In this document: positions 25,466 through 35,700 of the stretch, piece after piece
How the letters are laid out: the number at the start of each line of letters is the position of its first letter
Position numbering within the stretch: the first letter of the stretch is position 1
Source of the DNA: an uncultured Clostridium sp.
GTDB taxonomy: Bacteria > Bacillota > Clostridia > Lachnospirales > Lachnospiraceae
NCBI GenBank assembly: GCA_934438135.1
Contig: CAKSBP010000002.1
Location: 139,626 to 203,625, forward strand
Length of the DNA stretch: 64,000 nucleotides
Direction of reading: 5' to 3'
Notes under the pieces: model-generated
The model's database searches: none
What the model was told of the DNA's origin: nothing
Seen by the model: only the letters and a program-made list of their open reading frames with translations
Program-made: the position numbers and the translations under genes

Positions 25466-27340
25466 ATGTTTGATATACAGGAGGAATTGAAAAAGCTGCC
25501 GGGTAAGCCAGGTGTTTATATTATGCATGACAAAAAGGATGAAATTATTTATGTCGGTAAAGCTGTTAATTTAAAAAACCGTGTCAGACAGTATTTTCAG
25601 TCCAGTAGAAATGTCACATCAAAAATTGAACAAATGATTTCAAGAATTGATCATTTTGAATACATTGTCACCGATTCTGAATTAGAAGCACTGGTTTTAG
25701 AATGCAATCTGATTAAGGAACACAGTCCAAAGTACAATACCATGCTAAAGGATGGGAAAAGCTATCCTTTTATCAAGGCAACCATAGGAGAGCCATATCC
25801 AAGGCTGCTTATGGTGCGGAAGATGGATAAAGCAAAGAAAGAAGATTTGAAGAAGGTAAAATATTATGGACCGTTTACCAGTTCCACAGCGGTAAAAGAC
25901 ACACTAGAGCTGATTCGAAAAATTTTCTTTGTAAGAAACTGTAACAGGAGCCTGCCAAAAGAGATTGGAAAGGGACGTCCATGTCTGTATTACGATATTG
26001 GACAGTGTAAAGCACCATGCATGGGATATGTAAGCCAGCGAGAATATCAGAAGGACTTTCAGGGAGCCTACGATTTTCTAAATGGAAATTTTGAACCGGT
26101 GCTATCTATGCTGGAACAGAAAATGATGGATGCTTCCATGAAAATGGAATTTGAAGAAGCTGCTCAATATCGGGATTTGCTGGGAAGTGTAAAGCACATT
26201 GCACAGAAGCAGAAAATTACCAGCTCTGAAATGGAAGACAGAGATATTATTGGAATGTCCCGAACCAGAGATGAAGCAGTTGTACAGGTATTTTTTGTGA
26301 GAACAGGAAAAGTGATTGGAAGGGATCATTTTTATTTTCATAATGTAAAAGATGATACATCTGAAGAAATCATTACGGCATTTATCAAGCAGTTTTACGC
26401 GGGAACACCGTATATTCCAAGACAGTTGTTTATTCAGATGGAATTAGAAGAAGATGAACTTTTGGAAGAATGGCTGTCAGCCAAAAAAGGGCAGAAAGTT
26501 TATATTAAGGTGCCAAAGAAAGGGCAGAAAGAACGTCTTGTTGAACTGGCAGAAAAAAATGCTTCAATTGTATTGCAGAAAGATGCAGATAAGATACGAA
26601 GGGAACAGGCAAAGACAACGGGAGCTTTAAATGAAATTGCATCCTGGCTGAATCTTGATGGAATAGAACGAGTGGAATCCTATGATATTTCCAATATCAA
26701 TGGATTTGAGTCAGTTGGTTCTATGGTTGTATTTGAAAAGGGACGTCCAAAAAGGGCAGACTATCGTAAATTTAAAATTAAATGGGTAAAGGGAAGCAAT
26801 GATTATGCCAGCATGCAGGAGATTCTTACTAGGAGATTTACTCATGGTTTAAAAGAGCGGGAAGAGTTAAAAAATAAGTTCATGGATGAATCCATGGGGA
26901 GTTTTACAAAATTTCCAGATTTACTTATGATGGATGGTGGAAAAGGACAGGTAAATACTGCACTTCAGGTATTAGAAGAACTAAAATTAAATATACCGGT
27001 CTGTGGTATGGTAAAGGATGATAATCATAATACAAGGGGACTTTATTTTAATAATGTTGAACTTCCGATTGATACTCATTCAGAAGGATTTCGACTGGTT
27101 ACTAGAATTCAGGATGAAACCCACCGTTTTGCCATTGAATATCACCGTTCATTAAGGGGAAAAGCACAGATTCATTCGATACTGGATGATATTGAGGGAA
27201 TTGGAGAAGTTAGAAGAAAGGCACTGTTACGGCGTTTTAAGACAATTGAAGCCATTAAGGATGCGTCAGTTGAAGAGTTAAAAGAAACAGATTCCATGAA
27301 TGAAGAGGCAGCCAAAAAAGTTTATAAATTTTTCCATTAA
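25466..27340 (+). CDS. uvrC: Excinuclease ABC subunit C
   Basis: UvrC makes both incisions in nucleotide excision repair after UvrB loads on damaged DNA. The 624-residue protein has the GIY-YIG nuclease at its start (KPGVYIMHDKKDEIIYVGKA), and a UVR motif (KMEFEEAAQYRDLL) near residue 220. The RNase H-like second nuclease has YDISNINGFESVGSMVVF, and two helix-hairpin-helix motifs end the protein (IEGIGEVRRKALLRRF). ATG 25466 is preferred over GTG 25460, because GGAG (25453-25456) is only three bases from the GTG. Confidence 0.96.
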   Translation: MFDIQEELKKLPGKPGVYIMHDKKDEIIYVGKAVNLKNRVRQYFQSSRNVTSKIEQMISRIDHFEYIVTDSELEALVLECNLIKEHSPKYNTMLKDGKSYPFIKATIGEPYPRLLMVRKMDKAKKEDLKKVKYYGPFTSSTAVKDTLELIRKIFFVRNCNRSLPKEIGKGRPCLYYDIGQCKAPCMGYVSQREYQKDFQGAYDFLNGNFEPVLSMLEQKMMDASMKMEFEEAAQYRDLLGSVKHIAQKQKITSSEMEDRDIIGMSRTRDEAVVQVFFVRTGKVIGRDHFYFHNVKDDTSEEIITAFIKQFYAGTPYIPRQLFIQMELEEDELLEEWLSAKKGQKVYIKVPKKGQKERLVELAEKNASIVLQKDADKIRREQAKTTGALNEIASWLNLDGIERVESYDISNINGFESVGSMVVFEKGRPKRADYRKFKIKWVKGSNDYASMQEILTRRFTHGLKEREELKNKFMDESMGSFTKFPDLLMMDGGKGQVNTALQVLEELKLNIPVCGMVKDDNHNTRGLYFNNVELPIDTHSEGFRLVTRIQDETHRFAIEYHRSLRGKAQIHSILDDIEGIGEVRRKALLRRFKTIEAIKDASVEELKETDSMNEEAAKKVYKFFH

Positions 27341-27364
27341 TGTAAGAAGATGAAATTGTTCGGG

Positions 27365-27393
27365 TTGCAGGGAAATCACACATATGTTAAAAT
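27365..27393 (+). promoter_or_regulatory. Sigma-A promoter of the hprK operon
   Basis: TTGCAG-N17-TAAAAT with a TG one base before the -10 (extended -10), 62 bases before hprK. Confidence 0.65.
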
Positions 27394-27454
27394 TTATGCT
27401 AAAGCCGGGTTATTATACGGCAATGGTGAAAGGTCGAGAGAAAGGGTGTAAAAT

Positions 27455-28381
27455 ATGGCGTATACGGTAGAATTAAATAAGTTAATTAAGAAAATGAGTC
27501 TGGAAAACATTACTCCGGAAGTAAGCACGGATGAAATTAAAATTTCCCAGTCTGATGTAAACAGACCAGCACTTCAGCTGGCGGGATTTTTTGATTATTT
27601 TGATTCCAAACGAATCCAGATAATTGGACAGGTTGAGTACACATATATGCAGAAAATGGGGAAAGATCATGGTGTTGCAATGATGGAACGGATTATGCAG
27701 TGCAAAGTACCATGTATCGTTGTCTGCCGTGATTTGGAGATGTCACCGGAAATCATTCAGTTAGGAACAAGATACGGTATCCCGATTTTACGGTCTTCTA
27801 AGACTACTTCTTCCTTTATGGCAGAAGTTATCAGATGGCTGAATGTTGAACTGGCACCTCGGATTTCCATTCATGGGGTATTAGTCGATGTTTACGGCGA
27901 AGGTCTTCTGATTATGGGCGAAAGCGGAATTGGTAAAAGTGAAGCCGCTCTGGAATTAATAAAGAGAGGACATCGTCTCGTATCCGATGATGTTGTTGAA
28001 ATAAAGAAAGTCAGTGATGAAACACTGATCGGAAGTGCACCAGATATTACAAGGCATTTCATTGAGTTAAGAGGTATTGGAATTATTGATGTCAAGACAC
28101 TGTTTGGTGTTGAAAGTGTTAAGAATATTCAATCTATTGATTTAGTTATTAAATTAGAAGAATGGAACAGGGATCAGGAATATGACCGTCTCGGTTTGGA
28201 AGAACAGTATACTGAATTCCTTGGCAATAAAGTCGTATGTCATTCCATTCCAATTCGTCCAGGACGTAACCTGGCTGTTATCTGTGAGTCAGCAGCGGTT
28301 AATTATCGTCAGAAGAAAATGGGTTATAACGCAGCAAGGGAACTTTATAACAGGGTAACGAATAACCTGATGAAGAAATAA
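27455..28381 (+). CDS. hprK: HPr kinase/phosphorylase
   Basis: HprK phosphorylates Ser46 of HPr and Crh in response to fructose-1,6-bisphosphate and removes the phosphate when phosphate is high. The 308-residue protein has the N-terminal regulatory domain, the P-loop GESGIGKS (155-162), the LVSDDVVEI segment and the family signature IELRGIGIIDV. The matching Ser46 substrate, a Crh-like protein, is encoded about 4 kb downstream in the same gene block. Confidence 0.96.
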   Translation: MAYTVELNKLIKKMSLENITPEVSTDEIKISQSDVNRPALQLAGFFDYFDSKRIQIIGQVEYTYMQKMGKDHGVAMMERIMQCKVPCIVVCRDLEMSPEIIQLGTRYGIPILRSSKTTSSFMAEVIRWLNVELAPRISIHGVLVDVYGEGLLIMGESGIGKSEAALELIKRGHRLVSDDVVEIKKVSDETLIGSAPDITRHFIELRGIGIIDVKTLFGVESVKNIQSIDLVIKLEEWNRDQEYDRLGLEEQYTEFLGNKVVCHSIPIRPGRNLAVICESAAVNYRQKKMGYNAARELYNRVTNNLMKK

Positions 28382-28434
28382 ATAATAAGAATAAGTTTTT
28401 GTTTTGACAGAGTAAAAATGAAAGGTGGAGAAAC

Positions 28435-29376
28435 ATGGTTAAGTATTGTATGGGTGTTGATGTAGGGGGAACTACAGTAAAAATTGGTTTATTCGAGGGA
28501 GAAGGCAGCCTGATTGACAACTGGGAAATCGTAACGAGAAAAGATGAAGGCGGATCTTTGATTCTTGGTGACATTGCACAGTCTCTAAAAGAAAAATGGG
28601 AAGAGAAAAGCATTGCAAAAGAGGATATCATAGGAATCGGACTTGGAATTCCAGGACCAATTACTGAAGATGGCACGGTTTTAAAATGTGCAAATCTGGG
28701 ATGGGGTGTTTTCAATGTTGCAGAAGAAGTAAGTAAATTAACCGGAATTAAAAATGTCAAAGTTGGAAATGATGCTAACGTTGCAGCTCTTGGTGAGATG
28801 TGGAAAGGCGGCGGAAAGGGTTATAAAGATATTATTATGATAACTCTTGGAACCGGCGTTGGCGGCGGTGTCATTTTAAATGGAAAGATTCTTACAGGCT
28901 CTAAAGGTGCAGCAGGTGAAATTGGCCATATTACCGTAAACTACGAAGAAGAAGACACGTGCGGATGTGGGAAAAAAGGCTGTCTGGAACAATTTGCTTC
29001 AGCAACCGGTATTGTAAAAGAAGCTAAGAGATTATTAATTACTTCGGACATGCCTTCTAAGTTAAGAGATTTACAGTATTTATCAGCAAAGGCGATTTTT
29101 GACTGTGCAAAAGAAGGAGATCAGCTTGCCAATGATTTAGTAGAAGAACTGGGAAGATATTTAGGTCTTGCATGCTCTCATATTGCAGCTGTTGTGGATC
29201 CACAAGCATTTGTTATCGGTGGAGGAGTTTCCAAAGCAGGTGAGATGCTCACAACTTTAATAAAAAAATACTATGAGCAGAATGTAATGTTTGCATTGAA
29301 AAACAAAGAATTCAGACTTGCTGAATTAGGAAATGATGCGGGCATTTATGGATGTGCTAAAATGGTATTTGAATAA
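28435..29376 (+). CDS. glcK: ROK family glucokinase
   Basis: The enzyme phosphorylates glucose to glucose 6-phosphate with ATP. The 313-residue protein begins with the phosphate-binding motif GVDVGGTTVKIGLF. It has the second ATP motif ITLGTGVGGGVI, the sugar-binding GEIGHITV, and the ROK zinc site CGCGKKGCLEQFAS. The position after hprK links sugar entry not depending on the PTS with carbon control. Ribosome site AAAGGTGG. Confidence 0.9.
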   Translation: MVKYCMGVDVGGTTVKIGLFEGEGSLIDNWEIVTRKDEGGSLILGDIAQSLKEKWEEKSIAKEDIIGIGLGIPGPITEDGTVLKCANLGWGVFNVAEEVSKLTGIKNVKVGNDANVAALGEMWKGGGKGYKDIIMITLGTGVGGGVILNGKILTGSKGAAGEIGHITVNYEEEDTCGCGKKGCLEQFASATGIVKEAKRLLITSDMPSKLRDLQYLSAKAIFDCAKEGDQLANDLVEELGRYLGLACSHIAAVVDPQAFVIGGGVSKAGEMLTTLIKKYYEQNVMFALKNKEFRLAELGNDAGIYGCAKMVFE

Positions 29377-29430
29377 AAAAAACAGAATCGCATATATATA
29401 GGCATATAGATTATAAAGAAGAGGTATAAC

Positions 29431-30384
29431 GTGTATCAGCAGTTAAAAGAAAAATTAAGAACGATAGTAAAAGAAAATCAGATAAAAACGAATGAACCAA
29501 TGAAACTTCATACTACATTCCGAATTGGCGGACCGGCAGATTATTATATCACACCTGCCAATGAAGCAGAACTTAAGGAGGTTGTGTCACTCTGCCATAG
29601 TGAAAAAGTCCCATTCTATATTATTGGAAATGGAAGTAACCTTTTGGTTGGAGATTATGGATTCCATGGGGGAATCATTGAAATAAAAGATACGTTTGCC
29701 GAAATCGCATTTTCTGAGACAGAGGATAGAACCGGCATGATTGTAAAAGCAGGAGCAGGAATCCTTCTATCGAAAATGGCAAAGCTTGCAGCTGATAAAT
29801 CCCTGACTGGATTTGAATTTGCATCTGGAATTCCGGGAACATTAGGTGGAGCTGTTGCAATGAATGCTGGTGCATATGGCGGCGAAATTAAAGATGCAGT
29901 TATAAGTGCAAAGGTACTGACCATGGATGGTGAGTTAAAGAACCTGAGCAAAGAAGAACTAGAACTTAGCTACCGCAGCAGTGTTATTATGAAAAAACAA
30001 TATATTGTAACTGAAGCGGTATTCCAGTTTAACTATGGAGAGAAAGAATCTATTCTGACACAGATGAAAGAATTAAATGGAAGAAGAAGAGAAAAGCAGC
30101 CATTGGAATTTCCAAGTGCAGGAAGCACCTTTAAGCGTCCGGAAGGATATTTTGCCGGCAAGCTGATTATGGATGCAGGCCTTCGTGGATTCCGTGTCGG
30201 AGATATCATGGTTTCTGAAAAACACTGTGGATTCGTTGTAAATGTAGGAAATGGAACAGCAGCACAGGTGAAGGAGTTAATTGCCCAGGTCACAGAGAAA
30301 GTAGAAAATCAATTTGGTGTAATCTTGGAACCAGAAGTACGTTTGATTGGAGAATTTAAACCAAGGCAGGAGGAAATAACATGA
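29431..30384 (+). CDS. murB: UDP-N-acetylenolpyruvoylglucosamine reductase
   Basis: MurB makes UDP-MurNAc, the second committed step of peptidoglycan synthesis, using FAD and NADPH. The 317-residue protein has TTFRIGGPADYYI, the FAD segment IIGNGSNLLVGD, FASGIPGTLGGAVAMNAGAYGGE region, catalytic Ser in PSAGSTFKRP and the C-terminal Glu in LEPEVRLIGEF. The start is GTG with GAAGAGGT upstream. It overlaps rapZ by 4 bases. Confidence 0.96.
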   Translation: MYQQLKEKLRTIVKENQIKTNEPMKLHTTFRIGGPADYYITPANEAELKEVVSLCHSEKVPFYIIGNGSNLLVGDYGFHGGIIEIKDTFAEIAFSETEDRTGMIVKAGAGILLSKMAKLAADKSLTGFEFASGIPGTLGGAVAMNAGAYGGEIKDAVISAKVLTMDGELKNLSKEELELSYRSSVIMKKQYIVTEAVFQFNYGEKESILTQMKELNGRRREKQPLEFPSAGSTFKRPEGYFAGKLIMDAGLRGFRVGDIMVSEKHCGFVVNVGNGTAAQVKELIAQVTEKVENQFGVILEPEVRLIGEFKPRQEEIT

Positions 30385-31241
30385 GATTTGTCGTAGTTAC
30401 AGGAATGTCAGGTGCAGGAAAAAGTTCAGTATTAAAAATGCTGGAGGATGCAGGATATTTCTGTGTAGACAATCTGCCAATTCCTTTAATTCCAAGACTG
30501 TCTAATTTTATTCTCAGTGAAGAAAAGACAGTAAAAAAGGCAGCACTTGGGGTAGATATCCGTAACGGACAGGCTTTGGAAGAACTGGAAGATGTCTTGA
30601 ATGAATTGGAAAAAATGAAGTTGAAGCCTGAAATACTGTTTCTGGACTCAGAAACAGATGTGCTGGTAAAACGATATAAGGAAACGAGGCGAAGTCATCC
30701 ACTTGTATCGGAGGGAAGAGTGGATAAAGGAATTGAAATAGAAAGAAATAAATTGCAATTTCTTAAGAAACGTGCTAATTATATAATAGATACCAGTCAT
30801 ATGCTGATTCGGGATTTAAAGACGGAAATTGATAAGATTTTTGTATTAGATGAAGGCTACAGCAACTTTTTTATCTCAGTAGTTTCATTTGGCTTTAAAT
30901 ACGGAATTCTTGCAGATGCGGATCTTGTATTTGATGTGCGTTTTCTTCCAAATCCGTTTTATATTCCAGAATTGAAGAAAAAGACTGGATTAGATGGGGA
31001 AGTTTATGATTATGTTATGAAAGCAGAGGCGTCTACTGTATTTCTGGATAAGCTGGAAGATATGCTGAAGTTTTTGATTCCAAACTATATTACAGAAGGT
31101 AAAAATCAGATTGTAGTGGGAATTGGATGTACAGGTGGAAAACATCGTTCGGTTACCATTGCAAGGGCTATCACGGAACGTCTGTCAGAATTAGAGTATG
31201 GTATCAATATAGAACATAGAGATATTGAGAAGGATGTTTAA
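30381..31241 (+). CDS. rapZ: RNase adapter/nucleotide-binding protein RapZ
   Basis: RapZ is a P-loop protein. In enterobacteria it senses glucosamine 6-phosphate and guides RNase E; in Firmicutes (YvcJ) the role is less clear. The 286-residue protein has VVTGMSGAGKSS at the start, then CVDNLPIPLIP. The C-terminal domain has FKYGILADADLVFDVRFLPNP and IGCTGGKHRSV. The ATG lies in the murB stop (ATGA overlap). One base separates its stop from whiA. Confidence 0.95.
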   Translation: MRFVVVTGMSGAGKSSVLKMLEDAGYFCVDNLPIPLIPRLSNFILSEEKTVKKAALGVDIRNGQALEELEDVLNELEKMKLKPEILFLDSETDVLVKRYKETRRSHPLVSEGRVDKGIEIERNKLQFLKKRANYIIDTSHMLIRDLKTEIDKIFVLDEGYSNFFISVVSFGFKYGILADADLVFDVRFLPNPFYIPELKKKTGLDGEVYDYVMKAEASTVFLDKLEDMLKFLIPNYITEGKNQIVVGIGCTGGKHRSVTIARAITERLSELEYGINIEHRDIEKDV

Positions 31242-31242
31242 T

Positions 31243-32196
31243 ATGTCATTTTCAGGAGATGTAAAAGAAGAACTGTCAAGACAGATGGATTCTTCCAGAC
31301 ATTGCTGTATTGCAGAACTGGCAGCAATTATCAGTTTCTGCGGCGAGGTTTCTGTAAATGGCAAAGGAGGATATTCTCTGAAAGTTCATACGGAAAACTT
31401 GACAGTAGCTAGAAAATATTTTATGTTAGTAAAGAATACATTTCATGTAAAGGCGGAAATTGCCGTAAAAAGAAATGTGACCCTAAGAAAAAGTAAGAAC
31501 TACATTATCTATTTGCGTGCTGAGGATGATGTTATGAAAGTCCTCGAGGCATCAAAGTTAATAGGTGACAACGGTAACATAAATCAAAATTTATTACCAA
31601 GCCATTTAGTTTCACAAAATACCTGTTGTAAAAGGGCGTTTATCAGAGGAGCTTTTTTAGCGGCCGGCTCCATCAGTGATCCTTCTAAAACATATCATTT
31701 TGAAATAGTAACTGCACAAAAGGAAAAGGCGGAGCATCTCATGAACATGATGCAGTCTTTTGACGTAGATGCAAAGATTATTCTGCGCAAAAAAAATTAT
31801 GTTGTATATGTAAAGGAAGGTTCTCAGATTGTCGACCTGCTTAACATCATGGAAGCTCATATAGCACTTATGAATCTTGAGAATGTCAGGATTCTAAAGG
31901 AAATGCGAAATTCCATTAACCGTAAGGTAAACTGCGAGGCAGCAAATATTAATAAGACAGTCGTTGCTGCGACAAAGCAGATCGAAGATATCCTTTATAT
32001 TCGGGATACCATTGGGTTAAGCGAATTATCGGAAGGTTTAGAAGAGGTTGCAAGGCTTAGGATTGAACAGCCGGATGCATCTCTAAAGGAACTAGGTACT
32101 TTACTTAATCCAACACTGGGTAAATCAGGGGTGAATCATCGATTAAGAAGAATAAGCAAAATTGCAGATAGTTTAAGGGAACAAAAGGAGGAATAA
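31243..32196 (+). CDS. whiA: DNA-binding protein WhiA
   Basis: WhiA joins a LAGLIDADG-like domain to a C-terminal helix-turn-helix and influences division and chromosome segregation in Gram-positives. The 317-residue protein starts MSFSGDVKEELSRQ, the standard start, so ATG 31243 is chosen over ATG 31225, which is inside rapZ. AGAAGGA provides the ribosome site within the rapZ end. The C-terminal part SLKELGTLLNPTLGKSGVNHRLRR is the HTH. In B. subtilis yvcK lies between rapZ and whiA; it is absent here. Confidence 0.95.
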   Translation: MSFSGDVKEELSRQMDSSRHCCIAELAAIISFCGEVSVNGKGGYSLKVHTENLTVARKYFMLVKNTFHVKAEIAVKRNVTLRKSKNYIIYLRAEDDVMKVLEASKLIGDNGNINQNLLPSHLVSQNTCCKRAFIRGAFLAAGSISDPSKTYHFEIVTAQKEKAEHLMNMMQSFDVDAKIILRKKNYVVYVKEGSQIVDLLNIMEAHIALMNLENVRILKEMRNSINRKVNCEAANINKTVVAATKQIEDILYIRDTIGLSELSEGLEEVARLRIEQPDASLKELGTLLNPTLGKSGVNHRLRRISKIADSLREQKEE

Positions 32197-32199
32197 AGT

Positions 32200-32460
32200 A
32201 TGGTAACGAAAAAGTTAACAATTAAAATTTCCAGTGGCTTAGAGGCAAGACCTGCAGCATTATTAGTGCAGATTGCGAGCCAGTTTGAAAGTTCTATTTA
32301 TCTGGAATGCGAAGATAAACAGGTTAATGCGAAAAGCATTATGGGAATGATGAGTTTAGGCCTGGCTGCCGGTGAAGAAGTAACGGTAACTGCAGACGGA
32401 GCAGATGAAGAAGCTGCTATGGAAAGAATTGAGCAGTTTTTATTAAAAGGTGAAAAATAA
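32200..32460 (+). CDS. crh: Crh-like HPr-family regulator lacking His15
   Basis: The 86-residue protein has the HPr fold, but the active-site motif reads GLEARPA: residue 15 is Glu, where a phosphocarrier HPr has His. Ser46 is intact in NAKSIMGMMSLG. B. subtilis Crh has the same layout (Gln15, Ser46) and also lies downstream of whiA. The protein can therefore be a target of HprK and a CcpA partner but cannot take phosphate from enzyme I. Glu15 could imitate the phosphorylated His; that is inference. A true HPr must be encoded outside the window if a PTS is present. Confidence 0.88.
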   Translation: MVTKKLTIKISSGLEARPAALLVQIASQFESSIYLECEDKQVNAKSIMGMMSLGLAAGEEVTVTADGADEEAAMERIEQFLLKGEK

Positions 32461-32482
32461 ATATCCTGTGTTACAGGATATG

Positions 32483-32540
32483 AAAAGGAGACTTATGATT
32501 GGATTTTACGGAAAATCTGCTTATAAGTCTCTTTTGTTTT
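32483..32540 (+). terminator. Terminator after crh
   Basis: GAGACTTAT pairs with ATAAGTCTC, extended by AAAA/TTTT across one bulged G, with an inner GATTTT/AAAATC hairpin, then TTTTGTTTTG. A small perfect hairpin (ATATCCTG/CAGGATAT, 32461-32481) precedes it. Confidence 0.82.
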
Positions 32541-32719
32541 GTATTCATTTTACGGATAATTATGCTATATTCCGGACATCAGAGGAAAAATAATAGAATT
32601 ACAGAAAGAAATCTCTCAGAAAATTTGCCATTTTATTTTATGACTAAATATGATAGAATTTGGAGAGATAAGAACGGAAAGTCCCGCATTGGGGCGTTAA
32701 AAGCAGAAGGGAGAGGCAT

Positions 32720-35700
32720 ATGAATTTTACACATTTGCATGTCCATACCGAATACAGCCTTTTGGATGGTTCCAGTAAAATCAAGGAACTGGTAGCCCGC
32801 ACAAAAGAACTTGGAATGGATAGTATCGCTATTACAGATCATGGTGTTATGTATGGTGTCATTGATTTTTACCGGGCAGCAAGGGAAGCAGGAATTAAGC
32901 CGATTATTGGCTGCGAAGTTTATGTTGCACCAAATTCCAGATTCGACAGGGAGTCAAATCAGTCAGAAGGAAGATACAATCATCTTGTTCTGCTGGCAGA
33001 AAACAATCAGGGATATGCTAATCTGATGAAAATTGTATCCAAAGGATTTATTGAAGGATTTTATTATAAACCAAGAGTAGATTATGAAATACTGGAAGAG
33101 TATCATGAGGGGATTATTGCGTTAAGTGCCTGTCTGGCAGGTGCGGTAGCTATGAACTTACGACGTGGTTTCTATGAGGAAGCGAAAAAAGAGGCACTGC
33201 GTCTTAATAAGATTTTTGGGCAGAATAACTTTTTCCTCGAACTTCAGGATCATGGAATAAAAGAGCAGCAGCTGGTGAATCAGCAGTTACTCCGTCTAAG
33301 TGAAGAAACGAAAATACCATTAGTGGCAACGAACGATGTCCATTATATTTATGATAAGGACTCGGTTCCACATGATATTCTTCTTTGTATTCAGACACAG
33401 AAGAAAGTAAGCGATGAAAACCGTATGCGTTATGAGGGTGGACAGTTTTATCTGAAGTCAGCGGAAGAAATGGCACAGGTATTTCCATACGCATTAGAGG
33501 CTTTGGAAAATACGCACAAGATTGCGGAACGTTGTTTTGTAGAAATTGAATTTGGAAATTATAAACTGCCAAGATATGATGTACCAGATGGCTACACTGC
33601 ATGGGAGTATTTGCAGAAACTTTGTTATGAAGGATTGGAAAGACGATATGAGAATCCAGGAGAGGATTTAAAAGAACGTTTAAAATACGAACTGGATACG
33701 ATTCATACTATGGGTTTTGTAGATTACTTTTTGATTGTTTGGGATTTTATTAAGTATGCAAAAGATAATGATATTATGGTAGGTCCAGGACGTGGTTCTG
33801 CTGCCGGAAGCATTGTTGCATACAGTCTTGCAATTACAGATATTGATCCAATTCGTTATAATCTGCTGTTTGAGCGTTTCTTAAATCCAGAGCGTCTGAC
33901 TATGCCCGATATTGATATCGATTTCTGCTTCGAACGAAGACAGGAAGTTATCGATTATGTGGTAAGAAAATATGGAACAGATCGCGTGGTTCAGATTGTT
34001 ACCTTTGGTACGATGGCTGCGAAAATGGTTATTCGTGATGTAGGAAGAGCGTTGGATATGTCCTATTCAGCAGTGGATACCGTTGCCAAAATGATTCCAA
34101 CTGAGTTGGGGATTACGATTACCAAAGCACTGCAGATTAATCCAGAATTAAAAGCATTATATGATTCAGATGAAGAAGTGAAACACTTGATTGACACTTC
34201 CATTCGTCTGGAAGGGCTGCCAAGACATACGTCCATGCATGCAGCAGGTGTTGTAATCAGTAAGGATGAAGTGGATAAATACGTACCCCTTTCCAGAGCA
34301 TCGGATGGAACGATTACGACGCAGTTTACTATGACAACACTGGAAGAACTAGGTCTGCTTAAAATGGATTTCCTTGGACTTCGTACCCTGACGGTTATTC
34401 AAAATGCTGTAAGGCTTGTAAATAACCGTATGAATAAGCTGGATAAAAACAGCCGGGAATACAAGGTAATGCAGGCCAGACACGGCGAAAAGCTCATTAT
34501 TAACCATATTGATTTTGATGACAAGCAGGTATTGGAAAGCATTGGTTCTGGTAAGACAGAAGGTGTATTCCAATTAGAAAGTGCCGGAATGAAAAATTTC
34601 ATGAAGGAACTGAAACCGGAAAATATGGAAGATATCATTGCCGGTATTTCTCTTTATCGTCCGGGCCCAATGGATTTTATTCCAAAATATATTAAGGGAA
34701 AGAATGATCGGAATAACATAACTTACGAATGTCCGGAGTTAGAGCATATTCTGGCACCAACTTATGGCTGTATCGTTTATCAGGAACAGGTTATGCAGAT
34801 TGTACGAGATCTTGCCGGCTACAGTTATGGACGAAGTGATTTAGTTCGTCGTGCCATGTCAAAGAAAAAGGCAAAAGTTATGGAAGAAGAACGCCAGAAC
34901 TTTGTTTACGGAAATAAAGAAGAAGGCATTGTGGGCTGTATTGGAAATGGAATCAGTGAGGCGGTTGCCAATCAGATTTATGATGAAATGATTGATTTTG
35001 CCAAGTATGCATTCAACAAATCTCATGCAGCAGCTTATGCGGTTGTTTCTTATGAAACCGCATATTTAAAATATTATTATCCAGTGGAATACATGGCAGC
35101 CTTAATGACCTCAGTCATTGATAATACAGATAAGGTTTCAGAATATATTATGACATGCCGCCAGATGGAAATTGCTATTCTTCCACCAGATATTAATGAA
35201 GGAGAGTCTAATTTCTCTGTATCAGGCAATGCAATCCGTTATGGGCTGTCTGCTATTAAAGGACTTGGAAAGCCGGTTATTCAGGCGATCGTAGAAGAAC
35301 GGGAGAAGAATGGAAAATTTCTTTCCTTAAATGATGTTGTCATGCGCCTTTCTGGAAAAGAAGTAAATAAAAGAACAATGGAAAGTTTTATTAAATCTGG
35401 TGCATTGGACAGCCTGCCTGGTACAAGAAAGCAGAAAATGCAGGTTTATGTACAGGTAATTGATTCTGTAAACCAGGAGAAGAAAAACAACTTATCTGGG
35501 CAGATATCCCTATTTGACCTGGTGGAAAATAAAGATGAGTTCAAGCAGGAAATAGAATTTCCGAATGTAGGAGAGTATCAGAAGGAACAGCTTCTTGCAT
35601 TTGAAAAAGAAGTGCTTGGTATTTATGTCAGCGGTCATCCTCTGGAAGAATACATCAAAGAATGGGAAGCCCAGGTTACAAGAAAAGCAAGCGACTTTTT

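Noticed and set aside
32200..32460. Calling this gene ptsH (phosphocarrier HPr)
   Set aside because: His15 is replaced by Glu, so it cannot carry phosphate from enzyme I.
32499..32723. Open frame of 74 codons between crh and dnaE
   Set aside because: It begins inside the crh terminator stem, has no ribosome site and overlaps the dnaE start.
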